A DNA stretch of 51,097 nt from Stenotrophomonas sepilia (GCF_003244875.1 NZ_LXXZ01000066.1:1-51097), one strand, 5' to 3'. Positions 1-8,277 are shown, counted from the first letter of the stretch. Notes: generated from the letters alone by a model not told the origin. Program-made: numbers and translations.

Positions 1-336
1 CATGGGCCCGAGGCATGCCTCGGGCGGGTTGGGCACGATGCCCAACCCCGGTCTTGCCGTGTGCGCAGGACAGCGCACACGAGCAAGCCGCGGCCAAGCC
101 CCCATGGATGGGTTTACGGCGTCCCCCGACCCGCCTACCCACCCGGCCAAAGCCATGAACCCGCGCTTTCAGCGACCACCCAAACCCACCGCGGAGGGGC
201 TCCGCCGTTCGCCGACCTTCGCCGAAGGCGCGCTTTCCACGGAAGAAATAATTTTCAGAGGACGTGTCGATTCCCAGCCCCCTGGTTCGTTGTACCCAGT
301 GAAGGGCACGCACCACGCGTCCCACGGGAGACCAAA
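1..336. other. Non-coding start of window with three consecutive hairpins
   Basis: No convincing gene lies here. Three perfect or near-perfect inverted repeats sit side by side: a 20-bp palindrome at 6-25; a 10-bp stem with a 3-nt loop at 26-48 (GGGTTGGGCA/TGCCCAACCC); and a 9-bp stem at 58-81 (CGTGTGCGC/GCGCACACG), extended by CTTGC/GCAAG at 53-57 and 83-87. After these comes a CATGGATGGGTTTACGG-type stretch near 102-120. I recall similar stretches as intergenic repeats in related genomes, and open frames through them look spurious. Whatever gene lies upstream is outside the window. The part just before 337 probably carries the promoter of the sigma-factor operon, but I see no clear -35/-10 pair. 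Confidence 0.5.
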
Positions 337-750
337 ATGAAAGTGATGGTGATCGTGAAGGCCAACGCCGACTCCGAAGCCGGCCGCATGCCCAGCGAAC
401 AGGAACTGTCCGAAATGGGCGCCTTCAACGAACAACTGGTGGCCGCCGGCATCATGCTGGCCGGTGAAGGCCTGCACGCCACCCAGCGCGGCCGTCGCAT
501 TCATTTCGGCGCCGGGGCACCCAAGGTCGAGGCCGGTCCGTTCGGTCCTGCCAGCGAACAGATCGCCGGCTTCTGGCTGTGGGAGGTGCGGTCGCTGGAC
601 GAGGCCGTTGAATGGGCCAGCCGTGCGCCGTTCGGCGAGGGCGGCACGCTGGAACTGCGTCCCCTGATCTCCGCAGAAGACTTTGGTGAAGCCTTCACCC
701 CCGAATTACAGCAGCAGGAACAGCGTCTGCGTGCACAGCTGGAAGGCTGA
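337..750 (+). CDS. YCII-related (DGPF-type) family protein
   Basis: This 137-residue protein has the fold signature of the YCII/DGPF family. It begins MKVMVIVKANADSEAG, and around residues 64-80 it has EAGPFGPASEQIAGFWLWE, which matches the DGPF...GGYYL block of the family. Members are small dimeric proteins of mostly unknown biochemical role. They are typically encoded next to ECF42-type sigma factors, and one lies 1.4 kb downstream here on the same strand. ATG 337 is preferred because the family alignment starts there; the open frame continues upstream through the repeat region, which is probably spurious. First gene of the apparent operon 337-3371. Confidence 0.85.
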   Translation: MKVMVIVKANADSEAGRMPSEQELSEMGAFNEQLVAAGIMLAGEGLHATQRGRRIHFGAGAPKVEAGPFGPASEQIAGFWLWEVRSLDEAVEWASRAPFGEGGTLELRPLISAEDFGEAFTPELQQQEQRLRAQLEG

Positions 751-817
751 CCCGATTCCTCTCCCAACCGGGCACGCCCCGGCACTACCACCCTGAACCG
801 CACAACGGAGTATTGCC

Positions 818-1240
818 ATGAGACTGATTCCCTTCCTCGGCTTCAGCGGCCAGGCCCACGAGGCAATGGCGTTCTATGCCAAGGCACTCGGTGGCCAGGT
901 CACCTCGGAATTGAAGTACCGCGACATGCCGCCCTCCGATGGCTCGCCGGGCTGCAACGAAATGCCGCCGGAAACCCTCGACCACGTCGCGCACAGCCAG
1001 CTCGAGATCGGCAACGCCATCCTGATGGCAGCCGACGGCCCCGGCGGAGGCGAGGGCGGCTCGACCACCATCAATGTCGATGTCGACAGCATCGAAGAAG
1101 CCGAACGCGTGTTCGCCGCGCTGGCCGAAGGTGGCCAGGTGCAGATGCCGATCGGCGAAACGTTCTGGGCACATCGCTGGGGCATGCTGATCGACCGTTA
1201 CGGCAAGCCGTGGATGGTCAACTGCATGAAGCAGCCCTGA
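818..1240 (+). CDS. VOC family protein (PhnB-like glyoxalase fold)
   Basis: A 140-residue vicinal-oxygen-chelate protein. The N-terminal LIPFLGFSGQAHEAMAFYAK is the standard beta-alpha start of the PhnB/YjdN subfamily (consensus: PYL.F.G..EAI.FY), and the C-terminal block ends DRYGKPWMVN, also typical. The subfamily has two beta-alpha-beta-beta-beta modules and is often of unknown substrate; metal-dependent isomerase, dioxygenase or drug-binding roles occur in the superfamily. A purine-rich AACGGAG precedes the ATG. It lies 67 nt after the YCII gene and 33 nt before another VOC gene, so it is probably co-transcribed with them. Its substrate cannot be deduced. Confidence 0.88.
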   Translation: MRLIPFLGFSGQAHEAMAFYAKALGGQVTSELKYRDMPPSDGSPGCNEMPPETLDHVAHSQLEIGNAILMAADGPGGGEGGSTTINVDVDSIEEAERVFAALAEGGQVQMPIGETFWAHRWGMLIDRYGKPWMVNCMKQP

Positions 1241-1273
1241 TCCCGCCTCTGTCATCCACAAGGAGCTTCAACG

Positions 1274-1684
1274 ATGAGTGCACCACAACCGCAGATGATC
1301 TTCGTCAACCTGCCCGTGCAGGACCTGGAGAAGTCCAAGGCGTTCTTCACCGCGCTGGGCTACAGCTTCAATCCGACCTACACCAACGACGACGCGGCCG
1401 GCATGGTCATCAGCGAAAGCATCTACGTGATGCTGCTGACCCAGCCCTTCTTCCAGCAGTTCACCAACAAGCCGATTGCCGACGCGCACACCCACACCGA
1501 AGTGATCAACGCACTCTCGGCACCCAGTCGCAAGGCCGTTGACGAGTTGGTGGACAAGGCCCTGGCCGCCGGCGCCAGCGAACCGCAGCCGGCGCGCGAC
1601 TACGGCTTCATGTACCAGCGTGGCTTCCAGGACCTGGACGGCCATCTCTGGGAGATCGCACACATGGACGGCGAGCCGGGCTGA
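1274..1684 (+). CDS. VOC family protein (glyoxalase/bleomycin-resistance type)
   Basis: A 136-residue VOC-fold protein. MIFVNLPVQDLEKSKAFFTA is the typical first strand and helix, and FMYQRGFQDLDGHLWEI is the typical last strand with its conserved D.DGH.WE. The glutamate of WE and an earlier polar residue usually contribute to the metal site. It differs in sequence from the preceding VOC gene and so belongs to another subfamily. AAGGAGC lies just upstream of the ATG. It sits 33 nt after its neighbour and 22 nt before the DUF1428 gene, inside the sigma-factor operon. Confidence 0.88.
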   Translation: MSAPQPQMIFVNLPVQDLEKSKAFFTALGYSFNPTYTNDDAAGMVISESIYVMLLTQPFFQQFTNKPIADAHTHTEVINALSAPSRKAVDELVDKALAAGASEPQPARDYGFMYQRGFQDLDGHLWEIAHMDGEPG

Positions 1685-1706
1685 CGGCCGCCGCAGGAGA
1701 ACCCGC

Positions 1707-2063
1707 ATGGCTTACGTGGACGCTTACGTGCTGCCGTGCCCGCAGGACAAGGTGGCGGCCTACCGCCGCCTTGCCCGCAAGGCCGGCGCGGTGTGGAAGG
1801 ACCATGGCGCGCTGCAGTACATGGAATGCGTGGCCGACGATGTGGAGCCGGGCAAGAGCACCTCGTTGCCGCGCGCGGTCAAGGCGAAACCGGGCGAGAC
1901 GGTGATCGTCGCCTTCGTGGTGTTCCGCTCGCGCGCGGCACGCGACCGCATCAACGCAAAGGTGATGGCCGACCCGCGACTGGCGTCGCTGGGCCCGAAG
2001 GACATGCCGTTCGATACGAAGCGCATGTTCTGGGGCGGCTTCAAGCCGATTGTTGAAGCGTGA
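1707..2063 (+). CDS. DUF1428 family protein
   Basis: A 118-residue protein starting MAYVDAYVLPCPQDKVAAYR and ending with the MFWGGFKPIVEA block. Both are characteristic of the DUF1428 family (E. coli YbaA-like), a small ferredoxin-like alpha-beta barrel family related to the dimeric barrels. The biochemical function is unknown. GCAGGAGA 6 nt upstream of ATG 1707 is a good ribosome binding site and favours this start. It stands between the VOC genes and the ECF sigma gene with short gaps, so it is likely part of the same transcript. Confidence 0.87.
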   Translation: MAYVDAYVLPCPQDKVAAYRRLARKAGAVWKDHGALQYMECVADDVEPGKSTSLPRAVKAKPGETVIVAFVVFRSRAARDRINAKVMADPRLASLGPKDMPFDTKRMFWGGFKPIVEA

Positions 2064-2108
2064 GCTGCGGCGCTTGTGCGGGCCGGGCCTGCGTGCTGTG
2101 ATCGGCGC

Positions 2109-3371
2109 ATGCTCGAGCCCGCACTGACGCAGCGTCTGGAAACCCTCTGGCGGATGGAGTCGCCAGTGCTGATCGCGCGCCTGGCGCGGCTGCTCGGTGG
2201 CGATGTCGGCCGTGCCGAGGAACTGGCCCAGGACACCTGGCTGGCCGCGCTGGAGCGTTGGCCGGAGCAGGGCATCCCGGACAACCCCGGAGCCTGGCTG
2301 ATGACCACCGCGCGCAACCGTGCCATCGATGTGCTGCGCCAGCACCAACGCGTGGCTCAGCAGCACGCGCAATGGGGCGAGGAACTGCATCCGGCGGCGC
2401 TGCCGGCACCCGATGACAGCCAGGCGCTGGAGGACGACCTGGGCGATGACCTGCTGCGGCTGATGTTCGTGGCCTGCCATCCCGTGCTGCCGGCCGATGC
2501 GCGCGTGGCGCTCACCCTGCGCCTGCTCGGTGGCCTGACCACGGTGGAGATCGCGCGCGCGTTCCTGCAGCCGGAACCGACCATCGCCCAGCGCATCGTG
2601 CGCGCCAAGCGCACCCTGACGCAGAAGCAGGTGCCCTATGAAGTGCCGCGCGCGGAGGCGATGCCGGAGCGCCTGGCCTCGGTGCTGGAGGCGATCTACC
2701 TGGTGTTCAACGAAGGCTATGCGGCCAGCGCCGGCGACGACTGGATGCGCCCGGCGCTGTGCGAGGAAGCGCTGCGGCTGGCCCGCGTCCTGGCCCATCG
2801 GTTGCCGGTGCCGCCGGTACTGGGCCTGCTGGCGCTGATGGAGCTGCAGGCCTCGCGCGCAGCGGCGCGGGTGGACGCGCAGGGCGTGCCGGTGCTGCTG
2901 GACCAGCAGAACCGCGCACGCTGGGATTGGCTGCAGATCGAACGTGGGCAGCAGGTGCTGGCGCGTGCGCTGGCCGCGGGTGGTGGCGACGATCCCTACG
3001 TGCTGCAGGCGCGCATTGCGGCCTGCCATGCAGCGGCGCGCCGCCCCGAGGATACCGATTGGCCGCGCATTGCTGCGCTCTATGCACAGCTTCTGCAGGT
3101 GCAGCCTTCGCCAGTGGTGGCATTGAACCGGGTGGTGGCGATCCTGCGCAGCGACGGTCCCTTTGCCGCCTGGGCGCAGCTGCAGCCCTTGCTGGTCGAC
3201 GCGCGCCTGCGTGACTACGCGCCGCTGCAGGTGGTGCGTGGCGAGCTGTTGCAGGCACTGGGGCGCGAGCAGGATGCGCGTGACGCTTTTGGCGAGGCGG
3301 CTCGGCTCAGCCAGAACCAGGCCGAGCGTGGACTGTTGCGGCAGCGGGCGGGCCTGCCCCCCACGGACTGA
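2109..3371 (+). CDS. ECF42-type RNA polymerase sigma factor with C-terminal extension
   Basis: A 420-residue sigma-70-like factor, about twice the length of a classical ECF sigma. Residues 1-80 carry region 2 (AEELAQDTWLAALERWP, then GAWLMTTARNRAIDVLR). Residues about 125-175 carry region 4 (LTLRLLGGLTTVEIARAFL). The remainder is the helical, TPR-like extension containing YLVFNEGY, the hallmark of the group with a DUF6596 tail. No anti-sigma gene is adjacent. These sigmas are usually linked to YCII/DGPF genes, as here, and the extension is thought to control activity. ATG 2109 is chosen because it aligns with the family start. Confidence 0.9.
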   Translation: MLEPALTQRLETLWRMESPVLIARLARLLGGDVGRAEELAQDTWLAALERWPEQGIPDNPGAWLMTTARNRAIDVLRQHQRVAQQHAQWGEELHPAALPAPDDSQALEDDLGDDLLRLMFVACHPVLPADARVALTLRLLGGLTTVEIARAFLQPEPTIAQRIVRAKRTLTQKQVPYEVPRAEAMPERLASVLEAIYLVFNEGYAASAGDDWMRPALCEEALRLARVLAHRLPVPPVLGLLALMELQASRAAARVDAQGVPVLLDQQNRARWDWLQIERGQQVLARALAAGGGDDPYVLQARIAACHAAARRPEDTDWPRIAALYAQLLQVQPSPVVALNRVVAILRSDGPFAAWAQLQPLLVDARLRDYAPLQVVRGELLQALGREQDARDAFGEAARLSQNQAERGLLRQRAGLPPTD

Positions 3372-3373
3372 GC

Positions 3374-3394
3374 CGACAAGGACAGCACTTGTCG
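3374..3394. terminator. Hairpin after the sigma-factor gene
   Basis: A perfect 7-bp inverted repeat, CGACAAG/CTTGTCG, with a 7-nt loop, 3 nt after the sigma-factor stop codon. It has no T-tract, so termination is possible but uncertain. Confidence 0.35.
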
Positions 3395-3477
3395 CCGCGC
3401 GCCTTAGCGGCTATGTTTCGCGCCCAGCGGACGCATCAGCGCCCGCATTCCGTGCGTATTGACCGAGGAGCGGTTGG

Positions 3478-4674
3478 ATGTATTCAAGGACGAAGAGCGC
3501 ATCGCGCGCTTTTGCGCGCCTGCTTGCCTGTGCCCTGTGCCTGGCCGTATGGCCGATGGCCGTGCAGGCCGCGGACAAATCGCAGCAGGCCTATTGGGCC
3601 GGTTTTGCCTATACCGCTGACGCCGCCGCCGTGCAGGCGACCACCCCACATGCGCATGCGGTGCTGGAACGGCGTGGCCTGATCCCGCTGAACCAGACGC
3701 TGGCGCAGTCGCTCAAGCGCCGCGCACCGGCCCACCTGGAGCTGATCGACCAGCCGGTGGCGATGCTCGACGGCACCACCAGCGCCACCGTGCTGGCCGC
3801 CGCGCTGGACCGCGAACTGGTCTCGGTCGAGCCGATCGGCGACCAGTACAAGGTGCTGGTGGAAGTGGCGCTGCAGGCGTTGTTCTTCGACTTCCGCGAG
3901 CGCCAGGTGATCGCGTCCTATCCGCTGACCCTGCAGCGCATCGACGTGCAGGATTACCGACCGGACAACGACGATATCGACGCGATCGTCGCCGATCTGC
4001 TGTATGGCGGCGCCGATACCAGCCTGTCGCAGGTGCTGGCGGCCAGCCTCGCCCAGGCCAGGTTGCCCGACGCGGCGGTGCGCCGTCTGCAGGTCGGTGG
4101 TGTAACCCTGTCCGACGCGGTCCGCGCCAAGCTGCCCGACCCGAAGTGGGAAGCGCCGCTGCGCGCCACCCTCGCCCATGAACTGTCCAAGACGCTGTCG
4201 TCCAACACCGGCGTCGGGCTGCTGCCGCCGGCCTCGGGCCAGGCGATCGGTGGCGCGATGGCTGCCCGCTTTGCCGACGGCAAGGTCTACCAGCTGAAGA
4301 TTCCCGAGCCCGACTACGTCATCAACCTGCAGGTCGATGCACTGAAGAGCGGTGTGATCGAGGAAACCCCGGCGATGAAGACGATGCTGTTCGGCGCCTT
4401 CTTCACCGCCAGGGTGACCGAGCCGTTCTCGGGGAAGGTCTATTTCGAACAGCCGCTGCGCAAGGGCGCCACCAAGGTGGTGCCGGCCACGCAGTGGCAG
4501 GTCGACCAGTGGTCGGCCAGCTACGAAACCCTGCTGGCCGGGCTCGACGCCTTCGCCGGCGCCGCCGCCAAGCGTGCCGATTCGCGCGCCTGGCTGGACG
4601 AACAGAAGCCGGGCGGCCGCCCGTTGCAGCAGCAGACCCAAGCCCTCCAGGAGTTGATCAAGTCATGTCGTTGA
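3478..4674 (+). CDS. Exported protein of unknown function
   Basis: A 398-residue protein with a clear Sec signal peptide: basic start (MYSRTKSASRAFAR), hydrophobic core, and a likely AXA cleavage in MAVQAADK near residue 32. The mature part is soluble-looking, with no further membrane segment and no motif I recognise. It includes an ALFFDFRERQVIASYPLTLQ stretch that could be a beta-sandwich core, and a long C-terminal Gln-rich helix. The preceding GAGGAGCGGTTGG gives a plausible ribosome binding site. It overlaps the next gene by 10 nt, so the two are translationally linked. It is the first of four exported-protein genes (3478-8214). The function is not assigned. Confidence 0.85.
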   Translation: MYSRTKSASRAFARLLACALCLAVWPMAVQAADKSQQAYWAGFAYTADAAAVQATTPHAHAVLERRGLIPLNQTLAQSLKRRAPAHLELIDQPVAMLDGTTSATVLAAALDRELVSVEPIGDQYKVLVEVALQALFFDFRERQVIASYPLTLQRIDVQDYRPDNDDIDAIVADLLYGGADTSLSQVLAASLAQARLPDAAVRRLQVGGVTLSDAVRAKLPDPKWEAPLRATLAHELSKTLSSNTGVGLLPPASGQAIGGAMAARFADGKVYQLKIPEPDYVINLQVDALKSGVIEETPAMKTMLFGAFFTARVTEPFSGKVYFEQPLRKGATKVVPATQWQVDQWSASYETLLAGLDAFAGAAAKRADSRAWLDEQKPGGRPLQQQTQALQELIKSCR

Positions 4675-5765
4675 TGCGTACCATCCTGCTCATCCTCATC
4701 GCGCTGGTGGTGGCCTCGCCGGTCGCTGCGCAGACCGCGAGTTCGCGCGGCACCGGCTCGGCCAGCTACGGCCTGCGCCTGAGTGCCGATACCCGTGCCC
4801 AGGCCCTGAACAAGGCCAAGGTCAATGCCCTGGAGGCGTACATCGCCGAAACCGGTGCGGCCAAGCTGCGCCTGTTCGAAGCGCGCCGCGCCGAGTTCAT
4901 CGGTGAGATCGACCGCTACGTGCTCAGCGCCGTGCCGCTGTCGGACACCGAAGACAAGAAAGCCAAGACCTACACCGTCACCGTCCGTGCCGAGATCAAC
5001 ACCACCCTGCTGCAGACCAAGCTGGATGCGGGTTCGGCCGTGGCCGGTGCCACCGCCGCGCAGCGCTCGCTGCTGACCTTCCTGTTCATGGCGCGCTCGC
5101 AGGACACCGTGCAGTCGTTCCAGGACAAGGAATACCGCCGCGTCGACGCCAGCAGCAGCTACAGCGAGAACACCCGTGAGGGCGACAGCTTCCGCGGCAA
5201 CTCGGTCAGCACCAACGGCAGCATCAACCAGAATGGTTCGGTGTCGGTCACCAGCGGCGGCAGCACCACCGCGCGCGCCGACAACATCACCTGGAAGGTG
5301 GCCAACGCCGCCGAGGTCAACACCGCGATGACCGGGGCCTTCAGCGCCGCGGGCTACGAAGTGGTTGAAGCCGAATACGTGGAAGGCGAATCGCGTGGCC
5401 TGCTCAGCATCGAGCGCATCCGCAAGGACTTCAGCACCGGCAACGACCTGGCCCCGGCCACCCTGCGTGACACCGCCAACGGCATCCGTGCGGCCAACAT
5501 TCCGTACATCGCCGTCGGCACCCTCGACATCGGCATGCGCGACCGTGATCCGGCCAGTGGCAACACCCGCGTGTTCGTCACCGTCACCGGCAAGGTGCTG
5601 GATGTGACCGGTCGTTTCCCGCGCACCGTGTCGTCGGTCGGCCCGGTGCAGTTCTCCGGCACCGGCCCGAATGAAACCGTGGCCCGTACCAATGCCCTGC
5701 AGCTGGCTGCCGAAAAGGCCGCCCAGCAGATGATCAACGAACTGAACGTCAAGGCGGTCCGCTGA
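4665..5765 (+). CDS. Exported protein with FlgT-N/LPP20-like N-terminus, unknown function
   Basis: A 366-residue protein with a signal peptide (MSLMRTILLILIALVVASP, cut after VAAQ). After cleavage, residues about 28-60 read GTGSASYGLRLSADTRAQAL NKAKVNALEAYIAE. This resembles the 'glycine-rich start, then AR.QAL..A...AL' pattern of LPP20/FlgT N-terminal domains of envelope proteins; this is my inference from pattern. A low-complexity Ser/Asn/Gly segment lies near residues 160-205. ATG 4665 overlaps the previous gene; ATG 4674 would give a TGATG junction and is equally possible. The second half has a beta-strand-rich appearance (IPYIAVGTLDIGMRD), consistent with a CsgG-like fold, but without a decisive motif. 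Confidence 0.82.
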   Translation: MSLMRTILLILIALVVASPVAAQTASSRGTGSASYGLRLSADTRAQALNKAKVNALEAYIAETGAAKLRLFEARRAEFIGEIDRYVLSAVPLSDTEDKKAKTYTVTVRAEINTTLLQTKLDAGSAVAGATAAQRSLLTFLFMARSQDTVQSFQDKEYRRVDASSSYSENTREGDSFRGNSVSTNGSINQNGSVSVTSGGSTTARADNITWKVANAAEVNTAMTGAFSAAGYEVVEAEYVEGESRGLLSIERIRKDFSTGNDLAPATLRDTANGIRAANIPYIAVGTLDIGMRDRDPASGNTRVFVTVTGKVLDVTGRFPRTVSSVGPVQFSGTGPNETVARTNALQLAAEKAAQQMINELNVKAVR

Positions 5766-5773
5766 TCCGCCGC

Positions 5774-5810
5774 CCCCGTGGGTGCCGAGCGCGCTCGGCA
5801 TCCACCGGGG
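5774..5810. repeat. Inverted repeat between two genes of the exported-protein cluster
   Basis: GTGGGTGCCGAGC pairs with GCTCGGCATCCAC across a 2-nt centre, flanked by CCCC/GGGG. The stem resembles the GTGCCGACC...GGTCGGCAC hairpins at 38.8 and 42.0 kb, so it is probably a member of the dispersed palindromic repeats. As RNA it would make a strong hairpin that could attenuate expression or protect the upstream mRNA end. Confidence 0.6.
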
Positions 5811-5864
5811 CTTACCGATTCCCCACGTGCCGCACCGCGGCCGTCTCTCCCAAAGGACTCTCAC

Positions 5865-6542
5865 ATGATCCGCAATACCGCTCTTGTCCTGGCCATCGCG
5901 GCCGCCACCCTGTCGATGCCGGCGCACGCTGGCCTGGGCAAGCTGAAGGACCTGGCCGGCGCCGCCACCGGTACCTCCAGCAGCAGCGCCTCCAGCGCCG
6001 CCGCACCGGATGAAGCCGCGCAGGAAGCACTGGTGCGTCGTTTCGTCAGCTCGCAGTCGCACTCGCTGCAGGCCCAGACCTCGTTCGCCCGTGCCTTCGG
6101 CCTGGCCGAGCAGGTGCAGCTGCTGGAAGCCGAGCGCCAGGCGCTGTCGTCGGGTTCGGTCAGCGTCGATGCGATGAAGAAGTCGGTGTCGGTCAGCGAA
6201 GCCGCTCAGGCCGCGATCGACGAGCGCCAGGCCGCGCAGCCGGAGCTGAACGCTGAATCCAAGCAGCACTATGCCGAAGGCCTGGTCTCGCTGCTGGCGT
6301 CGGCTGCCGAAGCGCAGAAGCTGGGCGGCGAAGCCAGCAACTTCACCGCCGGCATGAAGAACCTGGGCGCCACCCAGATGGCGACCGTCGGCCGCAAGCT
6401 GGCTGCCGGTGCATGGGTGGCCAAGGAATCGCCGGGCTTCATCCAGGGCCTGTACGGCTCGACCAAGTCGGCCGTGACCTTCGCCAAGAAGAGCAAGGTG
6501 AAGGTGCCGTCGAACGCCGATTCGATGCTCGACTCGATCTGA
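5865..6542 (+). CDS. Small exported Ala/Ser-rich helical protein, unknown function
   Basis: A 225-residue protein with a signal peptide (MIRNTALVLAIAAATLSMPA, cleavage after AHA). A Ser/Ala linker follows (residues about 36-50), then a long, mostly helical and polar mature domain (for example RAFGLAEQVQLLEAERQAL). There are no cysteines in the mature part and no membrane segment. Near the C-terminus there is a GLYGSTKSAVTFAKKSKVKV stretch. No family is recognised. AAAGGAC precedes the ATG. It lies 16 nt before the lipoprotein gene, so the two are almost certainly co-transcribed. Confidence 0.83.
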   Translation: MIRNTALVLAIAAATLSMPAHAGLGKLKDLAGAATGTSSSSASSAAAPDEAAQEALVRRFVSSQSHSLQAQTSFARAFGLAEQVQLLEAERQALSSGSVSVDAMKKSVSVSEAAQAAIDERQAAQPELNAESKQHYAEGLVSLLASAAEAQKLGGEASNFTAGMKNLGATQMATVGRKLAAGAWVAKESPGFIQGLYGSTKSAVTFAKKSKVKVPSNADSMLDSI

Positions 6543-6558
6543 TCCGAGGATCAACCCC

Positions 6559-8214
6559 ATGCGTACGACCTCCCGTTTGATCGGCCTGGGCCTGGCTGCC
6601 GTGCTGCTTGCAGCCTGCGGCAAGCAGGACACCCCGGCCGCCGATGCGCCCACACCCGCCAAGGACAAGGCAACCAGTGCACTGGCCAGCAATGCGCCAG
6701 TGGAAGCAGCGCCCCTGCGTGGCACGCCGGATTTCGGCGGCACCACCCAGGTCGCGCGCGAGGCCGACGGCATCGGCAGCACCCCGGAACTGGCGGTGCT
6801 GGCGGCGCTGCAGTCGGCGGTGGCGCAGGTCAACGGCGTACGCGTGGCCAGCCAGATGCAGAGCCTGCGCGCAGGCCTGCATGTGGACGTGGATGATGAA
6901 CACGTCGGCGATATCCGCGCCGACGCGTTCACCCAGCAGATGATCGCCGGCTCGCAGGGCGCGGTGCTGGGCTATGAAATCCTGTCGCAGGACGAAGTGC
7001 GGCAGCTGGACGAGGAAACCATCGCCCGCGTGCGCGCCAGCGATGAAGGCTGGAGCTTCAAGGGCTCGGCCTCTGCCAGCGCCTCTGGCGAAGCCACGGC
7101 CAAGGGCGGCGGTGCCTCGGCCAGCGTCAGGGAAAGCTACGACGAGAAGGTCAGCGTCGATGCCAAGCGTGGCGCAAGCTCGTTCGATTCCGACGTGACC
7201 CACCGCAGCATGCGCAGCTACTGGAAGGTACGCGTGCGTGCCCAGATCGCCCAGTACCGCGCACCGGACGAGCAGGGCAAGCCGAAGATCGTGGTCGCGC
7301 TGCCGCGTACGAAGGCCGGCAGCTATGCCGTGGGCGATGGCCGCGTGAGCGCCGATGAAGTGGCCGACGCGATCCGCGCACGCCTGTCCGACACGTTGAC
7401 CCATACCCAGCGCTTCATCGTGCTGGATCGCGAGTTCGGCGACGAACTGCAGGCCGAGATCGACCACATCAACAGCGGCAACGTGCGTTTGCAGGACACT
7501 GCCCGCGTCGGCCAGCAGCTGGCGACCGACCTGATCCTGATCCCGACCATCGAACGCTTCGAGTACCCGCGCAGCGTGCGCAACCTGCGCATGTCCGACC
7601 GCCAGGTGACCTCGTATTCCGGTGGCGGCCGCATCACCCTGCGCCTGATCAACGCCACCACCGGCCAGGTGGTGATGTCCGACAGCTTCGACCACCAGTT
7701 GGCCTCGACCGGCCCGAGCACCCTGCCGCGTGTGGTCAACGGCCGCAACATGGCTGCGGCGATGATGGAATCGCTGTCCGGCCAGATCGGCACCAGCATC
7801 GTCACCACGCTGTTCCCGGTATCGGTGGTGTCGGTGGACGGTGATCAGGTGGTGCTGAGCCAGGGCGGTGACACCGTGCAGGCCGGCCAGCGCTGGCAGG
7901 CCGTGCGCCTGGGCGAGGAACTGAAGGACCCGCAGACCGGCCGTTCGCTGGGCCGCAGCGAACACCCGTGCTGCACCATCCGCATCGACCGCGTGGCTGC
8001 GCAGACCTCGTACGGCACCATCGAAGATGGCGTTGACGCGATGCGCGGCGGCTTCCGTCCGGGCCAGATCGAACTGCGCCAGAAGCTGGGCAGCAAGCCG
8101 GCTGCCGCCGCTGCTGGCGCAACGGCCTCGGCAGCACCGGCTACCGCCGCGCGCCCGGTGGCCAAGCCGAAGCCCAAACCTGCTGCCGCCCCGGCCGAAG
8201 ACCCGAACTGGTAA
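6559..8214 (+). CDS. Outer-membrane lipoprotein with FlgT/CsgG-like domains
   Basis: A 551-residue protein with a lipoprotein signal (lipobox LLAAC, Cys at about 21). Residues about 70-110 (ADGIGSTPELAVLAALQSAV) look like the FlgT N-terminal pattern. Residues about 280-400 look like the CsgG/FlgT middle domain (RFIVLDREFGDELQAEID, then LATDLILIPTIERFEY and GGRITLRLINATTGQVVMSD). Residues about 420-480 look like the FlgT C-terminal beta domain (VVSVDGDQVVLSQGGDTVQA, then DPQTGRSLGR). The tail is an Ala/Pro/Lys-rich disordered segment. In CsgG-like proteins this fold builds oligomeric rings in the outer membrane; FlgT builds the flagellar H-ring. No flagellar structural gene is adjacent here. 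The similarity is inferred by eye. Confidence 0.85.
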   Translation: MRTTSRLIGLGLAAVLLAACGKQDTPAADAPTPAKDKATSALASNAPVEAAPLRGTPDFGGTTQVAREADGIGSTPELAVLAALQSAVAQVNGVRVASQMQSLRAGLHVDVDDEHVGDIRADAFTQQMIAGSQGAVLGYEILSQDEVRQLDEETIARVRASDEGWSFKGSASASASGEATAKGGGASASVRESYDEKVSVDAKRGASSFDSDVTHRSMRSYWKVRVRAQIAQYRAPDEQGKPKIVVALPRTKAGSYAVGDGRVSADEVADAIRARLSDTLTHTQRFIVLDREFGDELQAEIDHINSGNVRLQDTARVGQQLATDLILIPTIERFEYPRSVRNLRMSDRQVTSYSGGGRITLRLINATTGQVVMSDSFDHQLASTGPSTLPRVVNGRNMAAAMMESLSGQIGTSIVTTLFPVSVVSVDGDQVVLSQGGDTVQAGQRWQAVRLGEELKDPQTGRSLGRSEHPCCTIRIDRVAAQTSYGTIEDGVDAMRGGFRPGQIELRQKLGSKPAAAAAGATASAAPATAARPVAKPKPKPAAAPAEDPNW

Positions 8215-8236
8215 CACGCCCAAGCGACACACAGAT

Positions 8237-8277
8237 GGGGTCAGAACCCTTTCCTGCCGGGAAAGGGATCTGACCCC
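8237..8277. terminator. GGGGTCAGA hairpin downstream of the exported-protein cluster
   Basis: GGGGTCAGAACCCTTTCC pairs with GGAAAGGGATCTGACCCC around a short loop, giving a stem of about 18 bp, with CTTC following. It starts 22 nt after the lipoprotein gene and would end the operon. The outer arms (GGGGTCAGA/TCTGACCCC) recur at 41936-41974, so it is also a dispersed repeat. Confidence 0.6.

Noticed and set aside
1..340. Small protein gene in the window start
   Set aside because: The frame runs through hairpins and repeat-like sequence and has no ribosome-binding site or recognisable domain.
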